A stretch of 64,000 bases of DNA from Panax quinquefolius (taxonomy: Eukaryota; Streptophyta; Magnoliopsida; Apiales; Araliaceae): positions 39,670,464 through 39,734,463 of the forward strand of contig CM035162.1 in NCBI GenBank assembly GCA_020205615.1. The letters run 5' to 3'. A program made the translations under genes and the position numbers. The notes under the pieces are model-generated. The model was not told the DNA's origin. It was given only the letters and a program-made list of their open reading frames with translations, and searched no databases. Positions 30,352 through 42,020 of the stretch are shown piece by piece; the stretch's first letter is position 1; each line of letters opens with the position of its first letter.

Positions 30352-30747
30352 CATCAGATTTGTTGACCAAGTATGCACGCAGGAATCTCATTGGTGACCA
30401 GGGTGAAGTCCAGTTTTCTTTGATCTACTTCCAAGTTCCAACCACATCTTAAAAGTTCTTATCAAGATTGCTTAACATTTTCTTATTTATTTGTTTATTT
30501 ATAGAAAGATATTCTCTCTCAATCTTAAGCTTCCAATATATTATCAATCTAAAAATCGGATCAAGCTAGAAGGAAAATATTGGACAATTTAAGTTCCCAA
30601 CTTCTATATAATGAAATGATACAGATAGTGCATACATACATGATGTCATAAAAGGGTATTGAAATATAGAACCCTTAACCTTTTCCTTTCTTTTTATCCA
30701 ATTATCTATAGTTTTTCCCAATTTTAATTTTTTCTTTTCCCCTATTA

Positions 30748-30753
30748 TTTATT
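30748..30753 (-). terminator. Polyadenylation signal of the phosphatase gene
   Basis: On the minus strand AATAAA lies about 70 nt beyond the stop codon within GAAATAAATAATAGG. It is suitably placed as the near-upstream element for 3' processing. Confidence 0.5.
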
Positions 30754-30821
30754 TCTTATACACAGGGTAGTCAATATAGAGTTTTTAGAATCAAGAATTA
30801 GCACTGTACATAGAGAAGAGA

Positions 30822-31965
30822 TCACCAAAAGTCATCATCAACTGCCACTGATGAAGATGGGAATTGATCATCCTCTTCTTCCAACTCCATCTCCAACTCT
30901 GGCTCACGAAACTCAGTAGAATCGATGTCAGCAAGGTTCTTCAAATCAACCACAGAAAGCTCATCTAGGCGTCTCACCACCAAGTCAGCAGCTCCAAGTT
31001 CATACACAGGATGCTTGCTAGCAACAGCCACACACTTCATTCGTGCATCATGAGCAGCCTCCACTGTCTGATTCGAGTTTCCAAACACAATACAACGTTC
31101 AGGTATGAATTGTAAAAGCTGTGCTGCATACATAAACATCTCCGGATCAGGCTTCCCTCTATACACATCCTCTGCTGTTACAATAACACTGAAGACCCCT
31201 TCAATCCCAATGGCTCCAATTGCATTCTCAAGAGTTTTCCTTGGCCGGGTAGACACCAAGGCAATTGGTATCTTGTAATGCATCAGTATATTCACAAACT
31301 CTCGAGAACCCGGTCGAAATCTATAAATCCCACCCTGCAAAGCTAGGTAAATCTCCTCTTTTCTGGAGGCCAATCTCCTTAGCTGAGCAGGGTCTCTTGA
31401 CCAACAGAGAACTTCGGAAATTGCTTGCTCGTTCTTCATTCCTTCGATTCTCCGAATAATAAAAGTTGCCGGAGGTGATTTACCTTCTTCCTGAGAAAGA
31501 GCCAACCAAGCCTGCTTCTCAAGGTCAGGGTTATCTTCAATTAACACTCCTTCCCATTCGAATATAGCACCTAACCACCCACAACCCATCCTTTCTTGTC
31601 GAAGCAATGGATTGTGAAGTGTAGGGTTATCAGCCTTGTTCTCAGGCGGCCACAATCCGGGTTTTCGATCAACACCAGTATCAATCCCGTAATTGAAATT
31701 TGCAGGCGCTTGTCTTTTCTCTATACGAATAAGCTTCTTTGGCCAACTGCATTGCCTGAGCTTTAATTGACGACAAAACTATCCGATGATCAACTCCCAT
31801 TCCTGGCAAAGAAGTAGAACAAACCAAGTTTCTACCAAGAAATTCCATCCGATGAATCCGGACAACATCTACTGGCTTCCTTCTACCTCCTACATCCTTA
31901 AAACAATATCCTCCATATATCGGGCGGTGGCCCAAAATGGATGTTGCAGCAATGGACTCCACCAT
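30822..31965 (-). CDS. PYRP2: HAD-type phosphatase, PyrP2-like, with one frameshift
   Basis: This is the only host protein gene seen. From ATG at 31965 the frame gives a chloroplast-type N-terminus (MVESIAATSILGHRPIYGG, basic, Ser-containing) and runs to SYREK. A shift of one base within about 31690-31715 is then needed to stay open to the stop at 30822, for about 380 residues in all, near the plant family length. The HAD core has motif I FEWEG (Glu-Trp-Glu instead of Asp-x-Asp), motif II LVSTRPR, the motif III lysine in RGKPDPE and motif IV FGNSNQT. Next come VASKHPVYELGAADLVV and an acidic tail ELEMELEEEDD. Similar plant proteins dephosphorylate the ribitylaminouracil phosphate intermediate of riboflavin synthesis in plastids; I assign this role by recognition, not proof. 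The coding part has no intron. The frameshift may be a read error, because flanking frames are otherwise intact and CAG/CTG content is normal. Confidence 0.85.
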
Positions 31966-31970
31966 CTTCA

Positions 31971-32557
31971 CTAGGTAATAATAGCTGAATTGCTTAAACT
32001 TGCCAGATATCGCCTATAACTTACCCTTATATTCAAATTATTGTTTAGTCAAAGCAACCCAAAATCCCTAAAAACCCAACCAAACTTTTATCTATTGAAC
32101 TGACCCAACTACCTAAAAGCAATTATTGAAAACAGAAACAAACAATCCAAAAAAGTAGGACAAATTTAACACCACCAATAGGCGAATCCACAAACCCTCT
32201 TCAGCTTTTCTCAATAACACACTAGTTCACGCATCAATATATTCCAGGAACTTAATCTGGTATAAAAACAAATCTCTTTTGTGGGAAAACTGTGTGACAC
32301 CCAAATTTATTCTCTAGAACCACAAAAAGGGAAACAGAATAACAAACAGCCTTCTCCCAATAAAGATCCCAACTTTCAAACCACCATCCAATAGCAACAA
32401 TTTACACATCAAACAGAAAGAAAAATTATACCCAAAAAGAGAAAATTCAATTATATACAGGTTAAAATCTGAGAAAATTAAAAATTATAGGCAATTTGTG
32501 GTGAAGATTTGGGAGTATGTATGAAGAAACAATTAAAGGAAAAGAGGAAGAAATAAC
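31971..32557 (-). other. Predicted 5'-UTR intron of the phosphatase gene
   Basis: On the minus strand CACCCACAG|GTTATTTC (donor GT at 32557-32556) and TTATTACCTAG|TGAAGATGG (acceptor AG at 31972-31971) frame a 587-bp AT-rich interval. The acceptor lies only 5 nt before the start codon. An intron just ahead of the ATG is common in plant genes, but RNA evidence would be needed. Confidence 0.55.
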
Positions 32558-32620
32558 CTGTGGGTGAAAACGAATTGGCAGTGAAATTGTACAGAGAAGA
32601 GCGAGATATTTGATTGAGAT
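32558..32620 (-). other. Predicted first (non-coding) exon
   Basis: The stretch between the TATA region and the donor reads, on the minus strand, TCTCAATCAAATATCTCGCT and a CT-rich leader to CACCCACAG. The transcription start is estimated at about 30 bp from the TATA box. Confidence 0.4.
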
Positions 32621-32644
32621 TCTTCTACCACCAGGTTTATGTGG

Positions 32645-32652
32645 TTTATAAA
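32645..32652 (-). promoter_or_regulatory. TATA box of the phosphatase gene
   Basis: TTTATAAA on the minus strand (context GCTTTATAAACC) is preceded by a CT-rich tract (CTCTCTGTCTCTCTCTCC) at about 32660-32680, a Y-patch-like promoter element. A GACGTG-like CACGTGTC lies near 32741-32748. Confidence 0.6.
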
Positions 32653-32863
32653 GCAAAGGGAGGAGAGAGAGACAGAGAGGGGGCCGTCTTAGAGCTTTTG
32701 CTACCGGTGCTGCCGGCAAAGCTAAAACGGGTTAGAATGTACACGTGTCGGTGACGTAAAGTGGTTTCCTTCTCCTTCTCAACATCTAGTTTATTCTTTT
32801 CAGCTAAAACTTTGGTTGGTTTAATAATTGAGTCTAAATCAATTATAAACAATAATAATTAAT

Positions 32864-33075
32864 TACTATATCTATCTAATAAAATACAAATGATTTTGAA
32901 TATAAACGAATTTGAGATAAATCTCATCGTCCATACAGTACCGGAGGCACGGGATTCAGCTAGTATATATATATACTAGCAACAGTCACGTGCTTCCGGT
33001 CCAAACTTTGGACGGCCAAGATGATTTATTAAAATGAGCGAAAATTCAAAATCATTTGTATTTTGTTAAATAGAT
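32864..33075. repeat. Large imperfect palindrome upstream of the gene
   Basis: Arms of about 100 bp are inverted around AGTATATATATATACT near 32962-32980. The left arm has AATACAAATGATTTTGAAT and GGAGGCACG; the right has GTGCTTCC and ATTCAAAATCATTTGTATT. Matching outer ends (TATCTATCTAAT against ATTAAATAGATA-like) suggest a foldback MITE. No clear target duplication is seen. Confidence 0.75.
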
Positions 33076-34230
33076 ATATATGTATATATATTGATATTAT
33101 ATATATTATAGATTGATTATTTTAAAATATTAAATACTGTCAAGTTTAGACGAGTTCAAACTGAATATAAACGAGTTGAACTTGAACTAAACACGGTAAA
33201 ACTCGGACTCAATAATTTTATCAAGTCATTTTGGTTGGTTATGAGTCAATATTGAGTTAAACATTCTAAACTCTTTATTTTTTTGATACAATTTATAAAT
33301 TTTTCTTATACCTTAAAGTATATACTTGGGTATATATATACATGCGTGCATGAGTTGTGATCAATGTATAAAATTTTTGTATACAGTAAAATATATATAA
33401 TTATCTTCAATATTATATATGTATTATGTCAATAAAAATAATAAATATATTAGTAAAAATTATCAAATATTTATGAAAAAATGAATATAAATAAGTAACC
33501 TGAGTTATCAAACTTGTTGAGTTTAAATAACGTAAGTTTAATTTTGTTCAAGGATATCTTAATTTATTTATAAATTTACTCCATTTTAAGTTTTTAGTCA
33601 TTATTTTGCTATTTAAAATTCTTTTCTTAACTAACATGTACAAAGATTTTTCTATGTTGTATTTAGTGCTACTATTATTTTTATCCAATTAAAAGAACAT
33701 ATGAAGAAGAATAAATAATCCAAGGTTGATGAAAACAAGGAAAAGTATTTAATTATACTAGTCTTTGTCAAGAGGTTAAACCAAATTTTATATCGAGAGC
33801 CATGGATAAGAAGTTATGAAGTAGTAAACACCTCTTCAATCATTGCAATAAGTTATTCCATATCCTATTTTATAAGTTTTTTGTATTAGTTGACAAATCT
33901 AGCTTGTCTTTTATTTAATTTGGTAATATTTTTCACTAAGATAACTTGAAAATAATAAATTTAAAAAGTTTATGATCATGGCAATAAGAATTGTTCATAC
34001 ATTCTTTCTTATTATTTAATTAAATAAACTTCTGAAAATGTACGACTGTCTCCGTTTCAAGATTAGAAATGCATTTTATTTTGAGTCTGTTATAAAATTA
34101 TAGATATATTTATATTTTAGAATTATAAAGTGGTATGATATTCTTGATTTGTCATTTTTTAACTACCATATCTAAAATCAATCACTATTTTGAAAACATA
34201 AAATTATTTTTCAAAATCATTAGTTTTAAA
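33076..34230. other. AT-rich intergenic DNA
   Basis: No reading frame, RNA gene or recognisable mobile-element end is seen. There are short AT-rich palindromes and TA-rich runs near 33070-33120 and 33395-33420. Confidence 0.6.
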
Positions 34231-34422
34231 GAGTAATGTTACAGACAAACTATTCTATAAATATTTTACAAACTGCTGATGTGACATACTACATCTCACC
34301 ATATTGATCAACAAATTGTTTCAATATAGTTTTCGGCCCCACACAATATGGTGAGGTGAGCGTATGTCACATCAGCAATTTATAAAATATTTGTAAAATA
34401 GTTTGTGTCTATAGCATTATTC
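34231..34422. mobile_element. MITE with long inverted arms (192 bp)
   Basis: The left arm GAGTAATGTTACAGACAAAC continues to GCTGATGTGACATAC. It is inverted at the right as GTATGTCACATCAGC to GTGTCTATAGCATTATTC, about 58 bp per arm. A second inner pair (CTCACCATATTG and CAATATGGTGAG) makes almost the whole element a hairpin. Superfamily unassigned. Confidence 0.8.
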
Positions 34423-34627
34423 AATTTTAAATATGTTGCCACCCACAATTGTATTCAAGATTATGCAGAATTGTACACAAAAGATCTTTTTTTTTTTTAC
34501 TCTCATTTTATTTATTTTAAAATTATCAGGAATGAACCACCTGTAGTAGGAGACGTAAGATTTGGTACATGAAACATATAACTTTAACTTGTAGCTCGAT
34601 AACCTGTTGTCTAGAAGGCAAAGATTG

Positions 34628-34647
34628 AAAAAAAAAAAAAAAAAAAA
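34628..34647. repeat. Poly(A) run
   Basis: Twenty consecutive A follow AAGATTG, with another A-rich run at about 34697-34712 and poly(T) near 34488-34499. No retroposed gene precedes it. Confidence 0.8.
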
Positions 34648-34843
34648 GCCAATTCAACATAACTTATCGACTTCAAACTTAATCTCAAACTTAAAAAGAA
34701 AAAAAAAAAAGAAGAGTTTATTATTTAATTCAAAAAAACATATGCATGCATGCACTGACTGACTATTAATGGCAATAGCATCAAAGTCCAAAATGGAAGC
34801 CAAAACATGTGGAACTTTCATGTGTAGTAGAACAATTATGTTA

Positions 34844-35114
34844 CCTCCGTTCCTAAAAGATTGTCGTTTAAGGTTTTGACATATGGATTAAAAAAGTATC
34901 ATTTATTAAGTAAAATTTGTTTGAAATTTCATCACTACCCCTTTATGGGAAGTTGAAAATTATTAATACAAGAAAGATAATTTATTGGGACAATGAGAGA
35001 AAGTAGGGGTAATATAAGAAAGTAATAATTTATTCTCCTCGAAAGTTGTAAACGATAAACTTTTTGGAACAATTTTTTTCTTTTAAAACAACAATATTTT
35101 AGGAACGAACAAAG
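34844..35114. mobile_element. Stowaway-like MITE (271 bp)
   Basis: The left end CCTCCGTTCCTAAAAGATTG is inverted as CAATATTTTAGGAACGAAC at the right, with TA on both flanks. The right tip has drifted from the usual GGAGGG. A 78-residue reading frame inside is chance. Confidence 0.75.
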
Positions 35115-35116
35115 TA

Positions 35117-35730
35117 TTTTGTAAGAAAGGAAGCTTGTTGTAATGTCATAGGGACCATTAGTCATTACCAATAGACAAACCTAGAATCGTGTTGAGATTT
35201 TCATTCCGTCCTCAGTTAGCTTACCTACTTTGTATTCATTATTATGACCTCAATTTTGATTGAAATGGGTTATGATTGAAATTTATGACCTCAATTTTGG
35301 AAAGGATAAAAATACTATAGGAGTTCCAAATTTATGATTGAAATTTGATTTTTTAAAAGAATATTTGTTTGATGCTTTTAATATACTCCTTTATCAAAAA
35401 AATATCTTATATTTTATCACTTACAATTATATGTGAGTAACAATTCATATTTAACATAAAATTAATTGGCACAAAAATGTTTGATTGTTTTTTTCCTTGG
35501 AATGGACTAGAATAGCTATTAATACCATACCATAGATTTGTCTTATTTTAATACAATAAATTATTATTCCTTCCGGTTGTGGACTTATTTTTTATGACTC
35601 GTTTATTTTTCTTTTTATGAGGAGATTTCATTATCATATATTTTAATTGGGAGATTTTGTTTTCTGTGGATTTTTTTGTTAGGTTTTTTCGATGTATGAA
35701 TTGTTAAATATAGATTGTTCAGATTTGAAT
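35117..35730. other. Intergenic DNA before the second retrotransposon nest
   Basis: AT-rich sequence without supported genes. A short internal repeat, ATTGAAATTTATGACCTCAA and similar, occurs near 35240-35300. Confidence 0.5.
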
Positions 35731-35735
35731 GTGAT
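35731..35735. repeat. Target-site duplication of solo LTR A3, left
   Basis: GTGAT precedes TGTAAGATCCC and recurs at 50919-50923 after the LTR end GCGTCACA, 15 kb away. Confidence 0.88.
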
Positions 35736-37508
35736 TGTAAGATCCCAAATTATTAATAAATGAAATTTAATTCTCTATTTATTATTTTGAAATAGTAAGG
35801 GTTGATTTGATTAATGTGGTTGATAAATGGGTAAAATCTTGAAATATTTCAAATAAGCAGTGGTTATAAAATATTTATTTTATCGGAGAATATTAGTTTG
35901 GTCGTAGAATATTCTTACTTGTCGAGAATATTCGTCTTACTGTTGACAGACTTTGTGTGGGCTCCATAATGTGAAAACGATTGGATGAAGAAAATGACAA
36001 GTATAAGTTGTTTATAAATAACAGGCGTGGTTATTCTATTAACATTGTTGGAATATCGGTGGATAAAACACGATGTCTGGCGTTGTTGACAAGAAGACAC
36101 ACGGTATTGAACCAATTATTGATTCTTACATAAAGAAGCCTTTACTCGATAATTATTCACATGAATTCTTATTCGATATTTTTATTTTATTGATTCAATA
36201 ATTCTTTGCGTTGATATTTTATATTCTTTGTTATTTCAATAATTGTCATTACACAAGATTTTCCATTATCGAAGCAATAATTCATATTATCCGAATAATA
36301 TTATTAGAAAACATTATTGGCGATGCCTAGAAAGTTACATCTGAGGAGAGGGTTGGTCACCACAATTGCTTGGCAAGGTGAGAAATCCTTATTGGAAAGC
36401 CCCTCTTTCACTGGAGCTACTTTGGTTGCCGATCTTGTGATTCTGTAATATTATTTGTGAATAATTAATTATTGATTTATATGATGAAGAAAATATTGAT
36501 TTTATGTGGATATAGATGGAGAAAATTTTTAAATGTGACAATTGTTGAAAATTAATATTTTATCTTTTTCTGATAAAATAATTCATTTAAATATATTATT
36601 TTAATAATATATTAATGGTGATATTTTTTATAATGAATGTGGGATATATGAGTATATGAGGAGGAAGAGTATTTTGTGGCATTAAATGATTAACACATGT
36701 TTTGTATGTCGGTGGACCTCAATAATTGACCGAAATTTGATTATAGCCTGTAAAATCGTCTGTTTGTGGATTTCGGTCAATTTTTATTTGGAATTTGGAA
36801 AAACTTTCTTCTGCAAAGTTGTAGAGAATAAAATTTTCTATGGAAAAGATATGTGGTTCAAATTTTTCTGATAAAATGGCTATTTATTATGAATTATTGA
36901 AGTTCTGAAGTTCCGAAATAATTGATTTTTGGAAGTTTAGTTATTTTTTTTAAGAAAAAACATTTTTGTTCAATTGAGTGAGCTTACATGTGTTATCAAT
37001 GTGTTGAATTCAGATGTCTAGAGGTGGGCTAAGGAAAATTATATAAATATATTATTATTTTATTAAATTTTCTGCTTTGGTGTTCTAAGCATTTTCTTAT
37101 AAATAGGGTGTTTAGGTTAGAATTAAAAATCACGCCAGAAACTGAAGTTTTCTCTCTATTTCTCTCTCGATATATTGAGAGTATTTTTGTGAGTATTTTA
37201 GTACTTTGAGTATTGCTATACGGTGCAAGTTCTTTCAGCACTATATCCAATATTTCAGTCAGAAGTTCTATCCTTTTGAGGTAAGGGATGTTATTTTCTT
37301 CGTAAGTGATATTATTTCTTCAATATCACTATGCTAAAATATTGGTTAGAACTTTTTGTCAAATTTGGAATTTTTTCATGTCGGGGTTACTATTCATGAG
37401 TTACTATTCACGAGTTACTATTCACGAAGCATGATGATTTTCTTGTGGAATTTCTATCTTTTGGTGTCGAGTTCTTATTCACGTGATCGACAATTATTCA
37501 CGATATCT

Positions 37509-40119
37509 TGTGACGCCCCCAAAATAGGTATACATCACCCATTCCGGTTGTCAATACATGGTGCGAAACAACTACAACTTTATTATTACAACAAGAAATC
37601 GTGAGTTTGAATACAAATATTATCTTCTGACAATATTTATACTCAAATAAATCCTCATCACATTTATTGATACATTATTTTACAAAATGATGAGGACTAC
37701 TAAACAACTCTCTCTAGAACCTTCATTCCATACCCTAAACTGTATCTCGCTATATTCTCGCTTCCCGAGAAGAAAAATGGAACAAAAAAGAAAAGGTGAG
37801 CTCAACTAGCCCAAGAAGAATATTATGACTAAGATAATATACAATAAATTATCTTTAGTCTTCAACAGGAAAAATCTAATAGAATCTGATAGACAACAAG
37901 TTTTAAATCAATATTCGCAGTGAAATAATAATTCATTAGAAGAGTTAAGTAGAGAATGCAAACTACTATCTTCTATGTATGAATTTAAAATTTCATCGCT
38001 CTATCTTTTATCCCCGTAACATCAATCAATATATATCTCCGGAATCAAATATTCATCTTTGCACTACTGCACGAAAGATATTCATCAGTTGGTCATGTTC
38101 ATCTAAACACCTGTTCATCTTTGCACTACGGGCCAAAGATATTCATCAGAAATCATTCATCTTTGCACTACAGGCCAAAGATATTCAATAATATCATCAT
38201 TTAAGACTGAGGATGATGAAATTTTTTTTTAAAGAAACGAATCCGGTGAAACAAAATGACAAGGATTAAGGATTAAGGATTCGTACTTTGTTTTATCCAT
38301 ATCCAAAAATACCTCAAAAATAATCATAGTGGTTTAAAATTCAAGAATGATCAAAATATGGATACAATCAAAGCTAGTATCCAAAATAGATATTTTAGAC
38401 GAAAAAGAAAATTTTTTATTTTTCGATGAATAGTGCCGTATCGTGAATAGTGTCGTATACGTGAATAATCTTGATATCGTGAATAATAACTCTCGACACC
38501 AAAAGTTCCAAATTTGATAAAAACTTCAGATCAATATTTCAAAGATAATGATATTGAAAAATAATATCATTACGAAAAAAAAATATCCCTTACCTCGAAA
38601 AGATCAAGATTTTAAATTTGAAACACCGGATATAAAGGCTATGACTTGAACTTGCACCGTATAGCAATACTCAAAAATATACTCAAAATACTCACAAGAA
38701 TACGCTCGATAATATAGAGAGAGAAAACTTCAGTTTCTTGGTGTGATTTTCAATTTTAACCTAAGCACCCTATTTATAGAAAAATGCTTAGAACACCAAA
38801 GTAGAAAATTTAATAACTTAATATTATTTATTTTTCCACAACTTCCTACGCATCCAAGCATCTGAATTCAGTCTCTAGCACATGTTGAAGATGCCCACCA
38901 TGCACAAAAAACATTTTTCTTATTTAAATTATTTTAAACTTCCAAAAATCAATTATTTCGGAGCTTCGAAACTTCAATAATTCATAATAAATAGCCCTTT
39001 TGTCAGAAAAATCGAATCTCGCGAATTTTTATAGAAAATTCTATTATCTACAACTTTGCAGAAGGAAGTTTTTCCAAATTCCAAACAGAAATTGACCGAA
39101 ATCCACAAACGGGCGATTTTACAAGCTATAATCAAATTTCAGTCAAGAAATGGGGTCCACCGACACATAAAACATGCTTTAAATATTTTTGGTAACAAAA
39201 ATACTCCTCCTCCATATATACTCATATATTCCACATTCATCGTAAAAATATCATCATTATTATATTATTAAAATATAATAATATATTTAAATAAATTATT
39301 TTATCGAGAAAAGATAAAATTTCAATTTTCAACGATTATCGCATTAAAATTTTTCTCCATCTATATCCACATAAAATCAATATTTTTCTCATCATATGAA
39401 TCAATAATTAATTATTCACAAATAATATTACGAGAATCACAATATTGACAACCGAGCGGTTCAGGAAAGAGGGGCTTTCCATAAGAATTTCTCCTTCTTG
39501 GCAAGCAATTAGGTGACCAAACCTCTCCTTAGATGAACTTTCTAGACATTGCCAATAATGTTATCTAATAATATTATTCGATAATAATATGAATTATTGC
39601 TTCGATAATGAAAAATCTTGTGTAATGATAATTATTGAAATAACAAAGAATATAAAATATCAACGCAACAATTATTAAATCAATAAAATATTTAATAAGA
39701 ATTATCGTAACCATTATTGAGTAGTGCCTTCTTCACGTAAGAATCAATAATTGGTGCAATACTGTATCTACTCTTGTGTTTTAACCAATTTAAGTATTTT
39801 AACAAGATAATACTTGAATAACTACGCCAAGTTATTTTTAAACAACTTATATTTGTCATTTTCTTCATCCAATCGCTTTTACATTATGGGGCCCACAAAA
39901 GATCTAAGGCCAAATCATTTAATATTCCCAACGTAAGAAGAATATTCCACGACCAAACGAATATTCCCGACAAACAATGAATATTTTATAACCACTTGCT
40001 TATTTTGAAATATTTGCGTATTTTACCCATAACTATCCACATTAATCAAATCAACCCTTACTATTTCAAAATAATAAATAGAAAATTAAATTTCATTAAT
40101 AATAAGTTGGGGTCTTACA
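37509..40119 (-). repeat. RLG-A4 3' LTR
   Basis: In plus orientation it starts TGTGACGCCCCC and ends GGGGTCTTACA, followed by the reversed purine tract. It contains the GTGAGCTCAACTAGCCC box at 37796 and the GCCAAAGATATTCAT repeats at about 38040-38190. Confidence 0.9.
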
Positions 40120-40132
40120 ACCTCCCTCCTTA
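40120..40132 (-). other. Polypurine tract of RLG-A4
   Basis: ACCTCCCTCCTTA (reverse of TAAGGAGGGAGGT) lies next to the 3' LTR. Confidence 0.85.
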
Positions 40133-40770
40133 CGAAATTTTGTCCTCGAAATTGACGTACGTGCTGTGTTTCAAAAGGTGAGGATACCTCGCTTTCATTT
40201 TGTTTCCAATTCCCGTGTCATCTCCTCTATAACATGATTCCTCCACAAAACTTTAACTTGTGGTATGACCTTTGTCGTAGGACATGCTCCTTCCTATCTA
40301 AGATCTTGACAGTACCTCTTCGTACGTTAAGTCTTGACTTATCTCGTCCGGTTCTAACTCTATAACGTGGTTCGGGTCTTTCACATATTTACGGAAGATG
40401 ATATGTGAAACACATTATGAACACGAGACATACTTTCGAGGTAACGCGAGTCATAAGCTACATTTCCTACTCGGTTAAGAATTTGAAATGGACCAATAAA
40501 TCGTGGATTGAGCTTTCCTCTCTTCCCAAATCTTGTAACTCCTTCCATGGAGCAACTCGCAACAATACATGATCCCCTATACTAAATTCCACGTCCTTTT
40601 GATGAAGATCCGCATAACTCTTTTGTCGATCTTGTCTTTTTATATCGTTGTCGAATCATTTGGATCTTTTAGGTAGTCATACGTCTTAACTTCGGGTCCC
40701 AACAATGTTGCTTCACCCACCTCATCCCAACATATTGGAAGCGACACTTTCGTCTATATAATGCTTCAAA
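40130..40770 (-). pseudogene. RLG-A4 integrase tail, chromodomain-like
   Basis: Reading leftward, it aligns with the open 205-residue tail of A5 (53990-54607): FEDKIS end, RYPHLF, VKVLW, ILDRKEH, and FHIS segments. Multiple single-base gaps relative to A5 break every frame; for example GACAGTACCTC against GACAGGTACCTC at 40308. Chromodomain-like tails are thought to bind modified histones for targeting. Confidence 0.75.
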
Positions 40771-40779
40771 TGGAGCCAC

Positions 40780-41480
40780 ACCTATACTTGCGATAAGCTT
40801 TGTTGTTGTAGGAGAATTCCACCAATGGTAAATACTTATCCCAACCGCCCTTGAAGTCTAGGACACAGAGTCTTAATAGATCTTCAAGAGTTTGAATAAG
40901 TACTCTCGATTGTCCGTCTGCTTGAGGATGGTATGTCAATCAATCGTAAATCCGTGCCCATAGCTTTTTTGCAAGCTAACCCAAAATCTTGAAGTGAATC
41001 TTGGGTCACAATCCAAACTATGGATACTGGTATGCCATGCAACCTCATAATCTCATTTACATATATACTAGCAAGACGTTCAAGGGAATAAGTCTCCCGT
41101 ATCGGCAAGAAATGAGCAGACTTGGTTAATCTATCAACAATAACCCAAATAGCATTGATGCCTTGAGAAATCGTAGGAAGACCCATAACTTGAAATCCAT
41201 GGTAATGTGTTCCCACTTCTATTTCGAGAATCTCAAGTGGTTGCAGCGGACCCTTAGGTACTAGATGCTCGCCTTTACACGTTAACAAGTTAAACACATT
41301 GAGATAAACTTTGCAATCTCTCTCTTCATATTGTTCCACCAAAATGTATGTCAAGATCACGATACATTTTGTTACTTCCAAGATGGATTGCAAATGGTGT
41401 ATTGTGTGCCTCCATCATAATCTTGTACTTCAAATCGAGTCGTTAGGGACACAAAGTGCGGAGTGGACTCAAGTATTCCT
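40780..41480 (-). pseudogene. RLG-A4 integrase, zinc finger and core
   Basis: A 169-residue open frame (40884-41393) contains [20 protein letters not shown] and YSLERLASIYVNEI. The second catalytic Asp region survives only after a shift ([15 protein letters not shown] where intact copies have SDRDPRF). The first Asp region reads YHGFQVMGLPT instead of [10 protein letters not shown]. The zinc finger CLTCQ is shifted to LLTCKG. It belongs to the gag-pol polyprotein. Confidence 0.8.
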
Positions 41481-41629
41481 TCTTCATCAATTCTCGCTTA
41501 CGAATTGCACCTTCTTGTACTTTCTTCTTCATACGCGACGCCTCCAGGGTGGTGGCTTGAAAGCAACCTTAACTTTTTCTATTAAAGTTGGCTCTGTCGT
41601 ATACTTGACATCATCGCACTCATTCCTGC

Positions 41630-42020
41630 AGATGATCTTTCACTCAACGCGTCACCTACCACGTTAAGCTTTTGCGGGATGGTATTGAATAGTGTGGTCG
41701 TAGTCTTTCAATAGCTCGAGCCAACGTCACGCCACATGTTGAGTTCTTTTTGAGTGAAGAAATATTTAAGGCTTTTATGGTCCGAATATATCTCCACTTT
41801 CTCCCCATATAGATAGTGCCTCCGGATCTTTAAGCGAAAACTATCTGCGCTAACTCTAGATCATGAGTAGGATAATTCCTCTCATATTCTTTAAGTTGTC
41901 ATGAGGCATAGGCTATGACTTTCCCACGTTGCATGAGAACACATCCTAACCTTTTGCTCAAGCATCATCAGATAACAAATCCATCCGAACCAGATGGTAT
42001 TGTTAGAAACAGTCTTAAAA
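41630..42020 (-). pseudogene. RLG-A4 RNase H
   Basis: Minus-strand sequence matches 9082-9480 of A1, including the region of [13 protein letters not shown] (about 41750-41800) and the end near VAEALSE-like sequence (41635-41660). The first catalytic Asp region (about 41950-41990) is broken by missing bases around the former CAG of TTCAGAC. Confidence 0.75.

Noticed and set aside
31265..31459. Plus-strand 64-residue frame, and another at 31786-31974
   Set aside because: They are antisense shadows of the phosphatase gene.
32462..32852. Minus-strand frames upstream of the phosphatase ATG
   Set aside because: They cover the predicted promoter, first exon and intron, and lack homology to the protein; better explained as untranslated sequence.
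34935..35171. A 78-residue minus-strand frame between MITEs
   Set aside because: It overlaps a Stowaway-like MITE and its flank, has no recognisable motif, and its codon content is that of AT-rich DNA.
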